From Sacculina carcini (Eukaryota > Arthropoda > Thecostraca > Sacculinidae): DNA of 64,000 nt. Where the stretch lies: assembly GCA_916048095.2 (NCBI GenBank), contig OU696593.1, positions 3,096,001 through 3,160,000 of the forward strand, read 5' to 3'. A program made the translations under genes and the position numbers. Of this stretch, positions 43,097 through 53,443 are shown piece by piece; the first letter of the stretch is position 1; every line of letters begins with the position of its first letter. The notes beneath the pieces were generated by a model, which made no database searches, was not told where the DNA came from, and saw only the letters and a program-made list of their open reading frames with translations.

Positions 43097-46000
43097 TTAC
43101 GTGACATAGTCTCTAAACCGAGCAGGGCGTCGTCTACGACGACCTCTCGACGAAGGTGGTAACTCTTCGGGGACCGCCTCTGGCGTAATAGACTCCGGAG
43201 CCACCGCGTCTGAAGGCGACGTGTCTGCCGCGTCTGCACGGTCCGCGTCGATACCAACTTCTGTAGTATCGGCCGGCGCTGGTTCCACTACACATTGAGG
43301 CTCGGAGGTCGACGACGGTCGGGCAGCACGAGTCGGGACCAGGTGGTGCGAATTCCGAGAAGACCCGTCTGATAGCCGGAAGGCGGAACCTTGGCGACCT
43401 ATAATCTGTAAAGGCCCTCGAAATTTCCTAGCAGTTTTGGGCACATGGCCCGGGATGCGGGCGAACACCCGGTCACCAGGCTTCAGTTGCGACGGTTTTA
43501 CAGCGTGACGTCGGTCGTAGTGCAACTTGTTTCGACGTTGCTGATTCTCCACCCGCTCTCGCGCTCTGTCTTCGTCCGGAGACCTCTGTTGCTGGACCAC
43601 AGGCAACTTGAGCCGCATGACTCTTCCGTGCAGCATCACCGACGGTGAGTACCCAGTGGAGCAGTGCGGTGTCGCTCGATAGCTGGCCAACAGACGGCGA
43701 ACACGTTCTACGACCCCGCCGTCGTGGTGGTCCTGTAGCCATGATTTAAAGGTTCGGTTAAACCGTTCTACGGCTCCGTTACCTTGAGGCCAGTAAGCTG
43801 ACGATCGGTGATGAGTGATATCGCGTTCAGTGAGGTAGGTTTCGAACTGCTCACTGGTGAACGGAGTACCGTTGTCAGTCACTAGGGACTCGGGGTACCC
43901 TTCCCGAGACCAAACGCTGTCCAAGAAGCAGATAATATTAGTTGATTCGGTAGAAGCCATCAGCCCGACCTCGGCCCACTTGGAGTAATAATCAATCAGC
44001 GTCACAGCATACCTGCAGTCAGCCGGCGCAGACCGTATTGGGCCGACGATGTCGACTCCGAGCTTCATCCATGGTTGTCCCGGAAAGTCGACCGGCTGTA
44101 GAGGCTCTGTTCGGACGCGGCTGCTGAGAGTTTTGTCGCTAGAACAGCACTTCTCACACTCCGAGACGACCCGTGTGACGTCTGCGTCCAGGCCAGGCCA
44201 CCAAGCTACTGCGCGCAGCAGTTGTTTGCACCGCACAATGCCGTCGTGTGACGAGTGTGCGTGCTGCAGATACTTTTGCCGTAGACTGTATGGCACCACC
44301 ACCTGAGTAGCCGCCCTGATCACGAGTTCGCCGTCGGTAGAGAGCTCGTGTCGCATCGGGAAAAACGGTTTGACAGCTGGCTCGCAGTCTTTTGCCGATT
44401 TGGGGAACCCGTGCCGTAACCAGTGACGCACTGCTATCAACTGCGAGTCCTTCAAAGATGACTCACGCAGCTTCTCCCTGGACACACAGTTCTCTTCCTC
44501 GGACAACAGCGCGATTACCTCGAAGTCGTCATCCGCGGCTGTTACTACGTCCTCGGCAGCAGCATCCAGTGGAAGTCGGGATAGCGCGTCGGCACCTGGC
44601 AACCGATCGCCTGGCACGTACTGGACGGTATACGAAAAAGGCATCAGTCGCGCCTGCCAACGGGCAACTCGGGCACCAGCACGTCCAGTGAACCGGGCAG
44701 ACAGCACCGACTGCAACGCTGAGTGATCAGTTCTGAGCGTAAAATGCCGTCCCCACAAAAAATTACGCCACTTCTCGACTGCTTGTATCGCCGCCAGAGC
44801 CTCACGTTCCGTCACGGAGTAGTTGGCTTCGCTGGCCGTGAACCGACGACTCCACATCGCCACGACGCGCTCTACACCCTGGGCGTCGGCCTGCGATAAC
44901 ACAGCACCGGCACCCTTCTCGCTGGCGTCCGTGGTGACGAATGTGGTCTTTTTCAAGTCGAACGGTTGTAACGGTTGAGCGGCCTCGATACGTTTTTTTA
45001 GCAGCTCGAAGGCGGTGATCTGACGTTCACCCCATACGAAACTCATGTTCTTCCGCAGCAGCTCGAACAGAGGGGACGTCACCTCGGCGTACCCCGGCAC
45101 GAATTTAGCCACCCAGCCGCAGAGTCCCAGAAAACTCCGTAGTTCCTTGACGTTCTCGGGAGCCGGAGCGTCGCGAATGGCAAGAAGGTGATCGTCTGAC
45201 GGAGAGACTCCTTCTCCCGACAGAAAAAATCCGCAGAATTTTATGCGGGTCTGCGCCTCGGTAGATTTTGCTGTGTTAAGCGTTACGTTGGCCTCCTGCA
45301 GTCGTTTCTTGACCAGGGACAGGCGTTCATCATGCAGTTGTCGACTAGGTCCACATACGACGATGTCGTCTAAATAGTGGCAACAGCCAGGAATGCCTTC
45401 CAGCAGACGGTCCAACAAGCGTTGGAACGCTGCTCCAGCTGAGACGAGCCCAAACGGCACTCGCCGGAATTGAAAAAGGCCGTCCTGTGTTATGAACGCC
45501 GTAATGTTCTTCGATTGTGGGTCCAGCTTCATCTGGTGGTATGCGCAGCGTACGTCGAGATGGGAGAAATACCGTCCGTTCAATTGTGATTGCAGCTCCT
45601 CCAGCGTCGGTAGAGGGTGCACCTCGTCCACAATCTGACTGTTGGGCCCTCTGAGGTCCACGCACAGTCTGATCTCGCCGGAACGTTTCCGCGCGACGAC
45701 AATCGGACTCACCCAGGGTGAGGCGTCCACGCGCTCTATGATGCCCTGAGCAAGCAGTTTTCTCAACTCTGCCGAAACATCACTCTGTATGGAGAGCGGC
45801 AGTCTACGGAGTGGAATTCGCGTAGGCACAGCTGATGATTTCAGCCGGATCCGGTGTCGGTAGCCGACGATCGAAGGTAGCTCCTCTGTTTTCGACGATT
45901 TTGTTGTCGAGACTGCAGCGATCAGCCCACGGTCCGGATGTATGGTGAGACCTAGCATCGAGAGTGCGTCAAGTCCCAGCAGTCCCTCGGACGCGTTGGT

Positions 46001-46996
46001 GTCGACGATGTAAAACTCGACCGAAGCCGTGTGGGAGCCGACGGACACCTGTGTAGGCAAAACCCCGACCACTTTTAGCGGTTGGCGGCCAACGCCAAAT
46101 AGTCTAGTTGAGGTTGAATGCACCGGCGTACCCTTAAAATGCTGACGCGCCAGTGGCAGGCTCAGCACACACACACTCGCTCCGGTGTCGATTTGCAGCT
46201 GCACCTCAGCGGAGCGACCAGAATCCACCGTCAGTCTGGCATCACAGGAAAGACGCTTGGTCTTGTCGGCGCTGCAGGACAGGATCGTGACGCCTTTCAC
46301 CGGTCCATAACGTCTCACGTTGGTTGCTCGCCTGTCGTCGGTGGAGTCTGACGACTGACAGACAGCCGCCCAGTGGCCCTTGCGACCACATTTGTTGCAG
46401 GTCGAGTCTTTTGCTGGACAGTGCTGTTGTCGGGGATGGTTGTGCCGTCGACCACAGTGTGTACAGGATGTTGACGAGCGCGCAGGCGGATGACGCGCTG
46501 GTGTGCTAGTGGCGTTGGGTTTGCCCCTGAAACGTACCTTGTTCGCCACAGCGTGCGGTGTACCGTCGTTGAACGAACTGTCGTCCTTGGCTGTCCCTGT
46601 CATCTGAGCAGACTGTTTCAATGACTGTTCGTACGCGGTGGCGACGGCGAGGAGAGAGTCCAGCGTCAGCCTGGAATCCTGTAAGAACCTCTCCCGCAAC
46701 CGTGGGTGGCGTGTGTGTTCGACAACCTGGTCTCGTATGAGTTCATCCGTCAGGGTGCCGAAACTGCACTTCCCCGCCAGACCTCGAAGCACTGATACGT
46801 AGTCGCTTGTCGACTCAGAATCGTCTTGTCTGCGCTGTCGAAAAGTGAAGCGTTCCACGATCACGTTGACTTTAGGGGAGTAATGAGCGCCGATCGCCAG
46901 AAAGTAATTTTCAAAATCATATATCCAGTTAGACCACGGAGTTTGTGGCGTACCCGGGCTTTGCAAGAATGGTTGCGGAGCGCACACCCCTTCCAT
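43097..46996 (-). CDS. Gypsy gag-pol polyprotein (Mag-like)
   Basis: A 1299-aa single frame with no stop. Order: short Gag (res ~1-190), zinc-knuckle region ~185-220 with a classical CX2CX4HX4C knuckle CNKCGRKGHWAAVC, aspartic protease with LQIDTGAS (~275), and reverse transcriptase (VDLRGPN, FGLVSAGAAFQ, and YLDD at the catalytic site). RNase H follows (TTDASEKGAGAVLS, RTDHSAL), then integrase with HHCC zinc finger, VTDNGTPF and GNGAVERFNR for the DDE triad, and a GPLQI C-terminal (GPY/F-like) block. It copies and integrates the element. Gag looks internally shortened between FENYFLAIGA and HYSPKVNV, where relatives have a further several dozen residues; this is my recollection of the family, not a computed alignment. 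Start taken at the first ATG after the PBS. Confidence 0.95.
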   Translation of the reverse strand: MEGVCAPQPFLQSPGTPQTPWSNWIYDFENYFLAIGAHYSPKVNVIVERFTFRQRRQDDSESTSDYVSVLRGLAGKCSFGTLTDELIRDQVVEHTRHPRLRERFLQDSRLTLDSLLAVATAYEQSLKQSAQMTGTAKDDSSFNDGTPHAVANKVRFRGKPNATSTPARHPPARSSTSCTHCGRRHNHPRQQHCPAKDSTCNKCGRKGHWAAVCQSSDSTDDRRATNVRRYGPVKGVTILSCSADKTKRLSCDARLTVDSGRSAEVQLQIDTGASVCVLSLPLARQHFKGTPVHSTSTRLFGVGRQPLKVVGVLPTQVSVGSHTASVEFYIVDTNASEGLLGLDALSMLGLTIHPDRGLIAAVSTTKSSKTEELPSIVGYRHRIRLKSSAVPTRIPLRRLPLSIQSDVSAELRKLLAQGIIERVDASPWVSPIVVARKRSGEIRLCVDLRGPNSQIVDEVHPLPTLEELQSQLNGRYFSHLDVRCAYHQMKLDPQSKNITAFITQDGLFQFRRVPFGLVSAGAAFQRLLDRLLEGIPGCCHYLDDIVVCGPSRQLHDERLSLVKKRLQEANVTLNTAKSTEAQTRIKFCGFFLSGEGVSPSDDHLLAIRDAPAPENVKELRSFLGLCGWVAKFVPGYAEVTSPLFELLRKNMSFVWGERQITAFELLKKRIEAAQPLQPFDLKKTTFVTTDASEKGAGAVLSQADAQGVERVVAMWSRRFTASEANYSVTEREALAAIQAVEKWRNFLWGRHFTLRTDHSALQSVLSARFTGRAGARVARWQARLMPFSYTVQYVPGDRLPGADALSRLPLDAAAEDVVTAADDDFEVIALLSEEENCVSREKLRESSLKDSQLIAVRHWLRHGFPKSAKDCEPAVKPFFPMRHELSTDGELVIRAATQVVVPYSLRQKYLQHAHSSHDGIVRCKQLLRAVAWWPGLDADVTRVVSECEKCCSSDKTLSSRVRTEPLQPVDFPGQPWMKLGVDIVGPIRSAPADCRYAVTLIDYYSKWAEVGLMASTESTNIICFLDSVWSREGYPESLVTDNGTPFTSEQFETYLTERDITHHRSSAYWPQGNGAVERFNRTFKSWLQDHHDGGVVERVRRLLASYRATPHCSTGYSPSVMLHGRVMRLKLPVVQQQRSPDEDRARERVENQQRRNKLHYDRRHAVKPSQLKPGDRVFARIPGHVPKTARKFRGPLQIIGRQGSAFRLSDGSSRNSHHLVPTRAARPSSTSEPQCVVEPAPADTTEVGIDADRADAADTSPSDAVAPESITPEAVPEELPPSSRGRRRRRPARFRDYVT

Positions 46997-47044
46997 TGCA
47001 AGCGTTCAGAAAGAACGAAAAATTTGAAAAAGGCACGTAGAAAA

Positions 47045-47058
47045 CTTACTCGTCGCCA
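47045..47058 (-). other. Gypsy primer binding site
   Basis: TGGCGACGAGTAAG on the minus strand, two bases after the 5' LTR end. The priming tRNA is not determined. Confidence 0.7.
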
Positions 47059-47060
47059 AT

Positions 47061-47376
47061 TGTAGTGCCGAGTGGCCCCGAGATGACACGCCCTTAGCCA
47101 GAACTCTAACGTATATTTAACAGAACTAAACACCGATAACAACCTGACACCTAGACGTCCCAATACCGAATGCCCCGCCTCAGTGTGTCTGTGTACAACG
47201 AAACAGTGCTTACCAGGAACAATACAAAATGCCAACACACCTCCACGTCATTACACGTTAATTCCTAAAGCGTAACCAGAGACAAAACTGAAGCAGTATA
47301 CACATAAACAAAGCTACGAGAATGAACAGCGGAACACAAACAGTGGCGCATAAACAACACAGGTAAGAACATTACA
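47061..47376 (-). repeat. Gypsy 5' LTR
   Basis: 316 bp, identical to the LTR at 42763-43078. Followed on the plus strand by GTGTC. Confidence 0.97.
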
Positions 47377-47381
47377 GTGTC

Positions 47382-47666
47382 CAACTCGGTAGTTTGGTCT
47401 ACATTCAATACCAATGGGCCTGACTAGACCAAGATTCTGTGCAGTATCCCGGCTAGTGATGTGTCTTTCTGAGAAATTCGTGCTATCCCTGCCAGAAAAC
47501 CTTATGAACATCAACATAATTAGTTCTTTGGTTTTCCCATATTAAGCGTTTTAAGAGATGTTGGTGCACAATATGCTTTCGTTGTACCTCATGAGACTGT
47601 TTATCTATATGCCTGTGTTTTGTCATGCCGAAATGCAGATTATCCGGCCGCCTTTTGTCGACAATC
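47382..47666 (+). promoter_or_regulatory. RETREG upstream region / putative 5' UTR
   Basis: The 285 bp between the gypsy element and the RETREG ATG. It must contain the 5' UTR and at least part of the promoter, unless transcription starts beyond or inside the LTR. No TATA box at a convincing distance was recognised. Confidence 0.4.
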
Positions 47667-47860
47667 ATGGATCGTGCATGGCGTTTGTGGAGCGTCAGCG
47701 GCGACGGCGGCGCAGACGCGGCAGTTGCCGGCGCGCCCGCGGTATCGTCGGGACGTCTCGGCTCGCTGGAGTGGCTGCTGTTTCACGTACAGAGAGCGAT
47801 AGTGTGGGACGACTGGCTTGTGAGCGTGACGGCTGTGCTGGTGGTGCATATCGTCTACTG
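47667..47860 (+). CDS. RETREG-like coding exon 1
   Basis: 194 nt, donor TACTG|GTGAGG, ending two bases into a Trp codon. Ends with the first transmembrane half-hairpin. Confidence 0.88.
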
Positions 47861-49512
47861 GTGAGGCGAATTTGTTCATTGTTCACGTGATTTGTTCATT
47901 GTTCACGTGATTTGTTAATTGTTAACGTGATTTGTTCATTGTTCACGTGATTTGTTCATTGTTCACGTGGTTTGTTCACGTGATTTGTTCATTGTTCACG
48001 TGATTTGTTCATTGTTCACGTGATTTGTTCATTGTTCATGTGATTTGCTCATTGTTCATGTGACTTGATTATTGTTCATATTATTTGTTCATTGTGATAA
48101 TAATGGAATAATTTGGTCAGTTTTGTAGCAGAAACAAGAACTCAATAGAACAGTAATTTATATTGGTAGGTTTTTTAATTTCATTTGTTTATTCATTAGT
48201 TTTATTATTTTGCTCATCAGTATGCGGTTCTATTTGACATTAATTTATTATGTTATCTTGCTCAGTCTGTTTCAGGGTTGTACAATATACAATATTATTT
48301 TGCGTTTTGATTTGATAATTTCATTTGATTTTGTTTTTTGCTTATTTATTTATTAGCTTTTATATTCTTGAATCAACTTTTATTATTCATTCTCTCTATA
48401 CATTCTAATATCTCTCATATCTCTATATATCTTTTGGACACTTCTGGTACATGAGACCATCGCAAGGTGGTAATAGTGCTTGTAGTCTTTCCATGCTACT
48501 AGACTTACCTTCAATTAATATCAATAATAATATAGGAATTTATCTGTGTGTGTTTGTGTCTGTGCGTTGTTAGGCTGGTGTTGTTGTTGCAGCCTCGGTT
48601 CTATTTTGTGTTTGGCGCGCTGCTGTTGTGGCGTGTTGTGTACACGTGGTGGCGCGACACGGTGTGGCCGGAAATTCGCGCCACGCCGCCCGCCAGCGCT
48701 GACTGTATTGACTCGTGGACGGCCATCAGTCCACGGTATGTGCCCCCCCCACACACACACAATCATCCCCACCAACGTCAATCGGGAGAAAATGGTTTTT
48801 CATTCAGCATGGGTTTGTCGTGTAATATTCCATTTGCGATTTGATTTGAGAAAATTGAAAATATATATTTTTAAGTAGAATTTAGACAAACTAATTTCGA
48901 CTATAATGAAAATAGTCGGATAACTTATTTTAAGTGTAAAATCAGATTTTATTGCAATACTTTCAATTTATTATGATTAAAATCGGATGAAATACATGTA
49001 TATATTGGCAGCTTTCAAAATAATTATCGAGGCATTTTTTTAACGCGCCATATTTGTGAATACAAGTTTTTTTTCAAGGTTTCTGAATTTTTCTGAATTC
49101 AAAATGCAGTTGTCTGAATTAGAAATGGTAATAATTTGATCCATGCTACTTAAACAATATGATTAGCTATTAGATATATAATTTTTTTTACATATTTTAT
49201 TTAAAATTTACAGTATTCAGCAGTCCTTGGTAGTATCATTCAGGGAATAAATACAAATTCAACAGTTCAACACACACTCCTGGAATGTAACATTGGACGT
49301 CCGACTTTTCCCTATTAGGAAAGAGCTACACTGCCGATAGGTCTTCTACGCTTGTCTGTGTGTATGTCTGTGTGTGTGTGTGTATGTGTGTGTGTGTGTT
49401 GTACAGAGTGATGAGTGCTCCCGAGTTGTCTCGTCATCTGCACGCGCTCACCGATTCGTGTCGCTCACTGCTGGCGCGTCTCTCAGCGTTGAGACAACAG
49501 TCACCGCTGACG
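47667..49512 (+). CDS. Reticulophagy regulator (RETREG/FAM134 family), first three coding exons
   Basis: Exons 47667-47860, 48574-48735 and 49407-49512; GT-AG introns with matching phases, 154 codons, ending in phase 0 (T|GTAGGT). RETREG proteins are ER-phagy receptors whose reticulon-homology domain bends ER membrane; an LC3-interacting motif normally lies near the C-terminus. Seen here: an Ala/Gly-rich N-terminus, the SLEWLLFHVQRAIVWDDW amphipathic segment, a first membrane hairpin (VSVTAVLVVHIVYW, then FYFVFGALLLWRVVYTWW), the conserved WPEIR, and SWTAISPR followed by SAPELSRHLH. Start chosen at 47667 (A at -3, G at +4); an in-frame ATG at 47625 would add 14 residues. The second hairpin and C-terminus are not found in this window, so the gene is partial here. 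Which paralogue is not decidable. Confidence 0.88.
47873..48095. repeat. 20-bp minisatellite with repeated TCACGTGA boxes
   Basis: About ten units of GTGATTTGTTCATTGTTCAC start within ~12 bp of the RETREG exon 1 donor. Exact TCACGTGA occurs at 47883, 47903, 47943, 47976, 47996 and 48016. Variants are TAACGTGA at 47923, TCACGTGG at 47963 and TCATGTGA at 48036 and 48056. The last unit is degenerate. Confidence 0.95.
48096..48573. other. RETREG intron 1 remainder
   Basis: AT-rich. Contains an inverted short copy of the GCGGTGGCCCC-type repeat at about 48430-48535 and a TG-rich run before the acceptor. Confidence 0.5.
48574..48735 (+). CDS. RETREG-like coding exon 2
   Basis: 162 nt. Acceptor TTGTTAG|GCTGG after a TG-rich tract, donor CCACG|GTATGT. 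Encodes LVLLLQPRFYFVFGALLLW and the WPEIR motif. Confidence 0.9.
48736..49406. other. RETREG intron 2
   Basis: AT-rich, no recognisable insertion; ends in (TG)n immediately before the exon 3 acceptor. Confidence 0.6.
49407..49512 (+). CDS. RETREG-like coding exon 3
   Basis: 106 nt. Acceptor GTACAG|AGTGAT after (TG)n, donor CTGACG|GTAGGT. Encodes VMSAPELSRHLHALTDSC to LRQQSPLT, aligning with the LLSVPELCHH region of the family. Confidence 0.88.
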
Positions 49513-50954
49513 GTAGGTCGTTTCCTGTTTTTAATCATGTCGCACCCAGCATTGCAGCTTGCCATTGCAAGCACGTTTCAGTTTGCGCGCTGCATATGTA
49601 CCTGTGCTTATATGCGAATATTATGGTTGCATTTGTTTTGTAAATGGAATCACAAATATGTCGACAATGTAATTGGTTGGTTTGAAAAAGTAACGACGTG
49701 TCATACGTCGGTTATTTTAATTAGAATCAATGCGCATGGTCAAATGAAAAGATGACGCACTTTATACATTGCTTGACTGCAAGATAGTGTAGTTCCTATC
49801 ATTTCGCCATGCACCGCATCGTTTCCCTTGTCGGTGTAGAACAGTGGATTCTGGGCGCCAGAATGCAGGGCCATACTGAGTGTCCATAACGTTCACTTGT
49901 TGTTCTTATTCATGTGTTGGCATGGGCCATTTCATAGTGCCTGTGTTGTGAACTGTTGCAAAGCTTAAAGCAGTGGTTGATGCGTCGGATGCGATCATTA
50001 TGCCTATATGTGATGCGAGCCGAACTGGTTGCTATTTGCGGAGAAAATAGTCGCATGCTGGTGTGTGTCCAGGCTGGTACAGAGCGATGGCTACAGGCGC
50101 ATGACTGGCAAATGCAAGCAATGTAACCCGCAAGTGTTTTTCACCAGTGGATGGCTTGTGAAGGAGCATGGTGATATGTTGCCAATCGTAGTCGCGTGAT
50201 CTGCGTGGTATCGATTGTAGGATGTCCCGTTGTTAGTTAAAGTCCTGAGAATGTCAAGGTCCAATGCGTTACCCATTGTGACTTTGTTGGATGTTTCGGT
50301 ATGTGCCACTGGAGAATTTATATGATGCATAAATAATATCAAATATCAAGAGTATAATATGTGTAATTGCCTGCAATGATGTCGTCCAGGTCCTCGTATA
50401 GGCCGAGGGAGATATTTAGGAATCCATGTGTGGAGAAAATGCCGTTTGAATTGAGTGGCTGGAGTAGTGTAATGGTCTGAGCGAATTATTTTTTAACCCT
50501 GGGCTCTACACTGATCAATCATTTGCCTGAACCAGGCATTGATATCTGCTGTTCTGAAAGAGCTCCTGTGTGTCTCAAATCTCAACACGATAGTGCTGGT
50601 CATGGCTCCAATACAGTGGATATTGCAGCATTTGGTTGAGCTGGCCACCACTCCTGCCCTTGTGCCGATTCTTGATCTTCCCTCCCGACGCCTACAAAAC
50701 AAGTTGGAATTGTTTCGTCCATTTATATGAGCGTACTTCCTACCTGAACGTTCTTGAAACAGTTGATGGTTTCAAAATTTCCTCGTTTCCTTCACTTCTG
50801 TACGGTTCATATTCTGTGTGCAGGGCCTCACATCCTTTAGATCTATTAACTTTATCCAGCCAATATCATTAAACACCCAAAATCATTAGTATTATGAGTT
50901 GTTCCGTCGCTTGTACTTGTTCTAGTATAAACATGGTCGGATACAAGAGTCAAG
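49513..50954. other. Stretch after RETREG exon 3, no gene recognised
   Basis: Presumed RETREG intron 3. Short frames on both strands show no recognisable motifs, and no exon for the second reticulon hairpin was found. Base composition is more balanced than the TE-rich left half. Confidence 0.4.
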
Positions 50955-52202
50955 TTACATACCCGATGTAGCAGGCGGATCAGTGACATCCTCGAACGCC
51001 GCCAACCCGACACGATAGCCTCCAATTTTCTCCTGTTCCGCTGCAGACAAGGGAGCCAATTCCGCCGAACGTGAATTTTCACGAACTTGGTCGATGTACT
51101 TGGCGATCAGTTACTCCAAAGTTACGAGATATGGAACAGATCCGAGAGGTGCAAAGGTCCGGGCTTTGCCAAGGTTAACATCTTTTCCAACATCTGCACA
51201 GAGTCTCACTGCTACGAACTTGAACCTGGGAAAATGAGTTGAACGAGCTTGTCCAAGGTCAATCCTGAATCCCTAAAACGGCCGTTCGTGAATAGTACGT
51301 AAGGCTTCACATACGCGTTCATCCTCATTCGGTAACGTCTTCATAAGTGTCGCCCATCCGAAGTCCTTGTAGTCACAGATAGCTCTTTTAATAGTCGATA
51401 TGGCGAGCAAACCATCACCGGGTGTTTGCGTTACAGTCAACCAGACGCGTAGGGCCGATCGAGGAACAGCCTTCGCAGCAGCTGTCATTAGCCGCTCAAC
51501 ACGTTTCTCATTCACATAATTGCATAGAACATTTGTTCATACTTTCCTAGCCGCGATAGCGTCGAACGTGTCCTTCCCGGATCCTACTACAGGCTCCAAT
51601 CCATTATTGATATTCAGTCCATATTCAGTTGTAATCGTTCCTCGCTTAGCGACGGTTGCAAACAAGGAAGTGTAGACTTCTACCACTGTCGCCTGAGGAT
51701 CAGGGTATCTTCGTCTAAAGAGTCACGAAAAGAGCAGAAGAGCGACAGCAAACGGGTCTAGGTCACCGAACCCTACTATCTCGATGCCATCGAAAACTGC
51801 CTCCAATCTCGCTTCTCGTGCCGCCAACTCTGCAGTGATTGCAACTCGTTCATCTTCCTTCACACCCGATCTTTCAAGTGGGAACATACTGTCTCGTACC
51901 ACTCGTATAAATAAGGCGGGTGTCTCATCCTTCGGCATCCATCGGCTTTTCTGAGACACGGTCTGAGTTATACTTTCTGTAGTGAGACTCTCCTGCGGAT
52001 ATTCCATGTTGGCTTTCAGTCGATTGAACGCCGATACTCGTGCAACGCTTACAGGATCTTTAGCGGTGATAATATCGGGTCAGTCAATATGAGGAGTCCA
52101 CAGGCGAGACTGTGCAACTCCATTCGCGAAGGCTCTTCTAATAGCTGCATATGTAAGAAAAGTCCCCCACCCCAAGTCTTCTTCAGCACGACTTGATGTC
52201 AT
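50955..52202 (-). pseudogene. 415-codon unrecognised frame with five nonsense codons, candidate endogenous viral gene
   Basis: From the minus-strand ATG at 52202 one frame runs to the terminal stop at 50955-50957 without an indel. It is broken only by TGA (52080-52082), TGA (51723-51725), TGA (51537-51539), TAG (51273-51275) and TAA (51111-51113). The stretches between are protein-like: MTSSRAEEDLGWGTFLTYA at the start, later KTLPNEDERVCEALRTIHER, then FKFVAVRLCADVGKDVNLGK and SAAEQEKIGGYRVGLAAFED near the end. I do not recognise the family. The length and intronless structure would suit an endogenised nucleocapsid- or capsid-like gene, but this is inference; a processed pseudogene of a host protein is possible. 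Confidence 0.6.
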
Positions 52203-53443
52203 TGTTCACAGCAAATAAAATATCAGAGCAAGAAAAATGGGTATAATATAATGTAAGATAAGGAGGATTGATGTACACGATTATATAGTTGTACCTTCTT
52301 TATATTTTAACTTGAAGTTATAGATATTGAATGGAATTACAATAAATATCTGACTTTACTCACATTAACAGCTGATAAATTTTGCCACACTTGCTATATA
52401 ATATACTATGCCACACTTGCCATATTGCTATATCAATTGTGCCCGTTGAACTCTGGCTAAAACAGAGATACAAGAACTCATAAATCGTATTCGATCGTGA
52501 AATTCATGTGTTCGCCAACTTATTAATACAAATTGTCTACCAGCTTAGTTGTAAGAATTACCAAATTGATTTGTAAATGATATAGACGGCCAGTGTATAC
52601 AGCGGCTTTTCCTGGTGGAATTGGGCTGGCATTCTTGGATCGATCTCACGTAACTATACACCGAAACCAGGTGTCACGGATCGAAATTTCTCGAGTAGAT
52701 ATTGATTTGGCTACTGCCTCAATTATAACAGACACTTGGTTCAATCCCATCAGCAAACGGTTCCACTGGTCACGATATAGGCGTGCAGCTCTTGTAAATC
52801 GTAGCATAGTCCCTTGTGTAGCGTAATATGATATATTCCGTGGCGCAGTTAATATTTGACTAGCCGAAATTCCTGATTGGCAATACCACATAAATAGCTA
52901 CACCAGCTCTATACAGCATTAACCGCATTATTCATATACCAGGATATAGAATATGCACGCATCTACAAGAGCGAAAACTACACGCTTCTATATTCGCCCA
53001 AGTGTTGGCCGGCGTACACCAGCTTTACTGTTGTCTCCGTTCATACGCCTGGTGTTACAGTCGCCTGTCATAGTCCAGGCATTGCCGTGTTGGTCACCGG
53101 CCCGTTTACCGAACACTGAGTGATGTGTATGCTAACGGCTTACACAGGCTCATGTTGTCCATGCTTTCGCAGCGGTGCTCTGAGCGGGACAGATATTAGG
53201 GTTGAACCCCACCTTCAGGTTGTTTGGTTGGTTTGTTCTGATGGACCATCCTGGTCAAACGATTGGCCTCAACTATTAGGAAGCAGCGCTATACGCTGGT
53301 ACCGTGGAACGTCGTAGGCGGCTGACACTTCTTGGTGATTTTTTAGATCACGACGTACTCAAACAACATATCGTACGGTCTGAAGTTATTGGCATTTGGC
53401 GACAACCCGTTGACGTAGATGAATCGGCCGTTCAACGATTCGT
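52203..53443. other. Unassigned stretch with protein-like fragments
   Basis: Minus-strand frame 52891-52646 (ISASQILTAPRNISYYATQG, IIEAVAKSISTREISIRDTW) looks protein-like but cannot be assigned. A plus-strand frame ending at 53462 (LGDFLDHDVLKQHIVRSEVI) also does. These may be further remnants of the same foreign array. Confidence 0.3.

Larger units (their letters stand above)
42763..47376 (-). mobile_element. Ty3/gypsy (Mag-like) LTR retrotransposon, near-intact
   Basis: 4614 bp with identical LTRs, a single gag-pol frame, a primer binding site adjoining the 5' LTR (minus strand TGGCGACGAGTAAG, plus coordinates 47045-47058) and a short G-rich polypurine-like tract at 43079-43091. Five-base target duplication GTGTC at 42758-42762 and 47377-47381. 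Inserted antisense to RETREG, between the divergent CTNNBL1 and RETREG genes. Confidence 0.96.

Noticed and set aside
43445..46509. Plus-strand ORFs inside the gypsy element
   Set aside because: Shadows of the 1299-codon gag-pol frame on the other strand.
47558..47890. 110-codon plus-strand frame overlapping RETREG exon 1
   Set aside because: Arg-rich alternative frame of the GC-rich exon; the RETREG frame has family motifs and a phase-matched donor.
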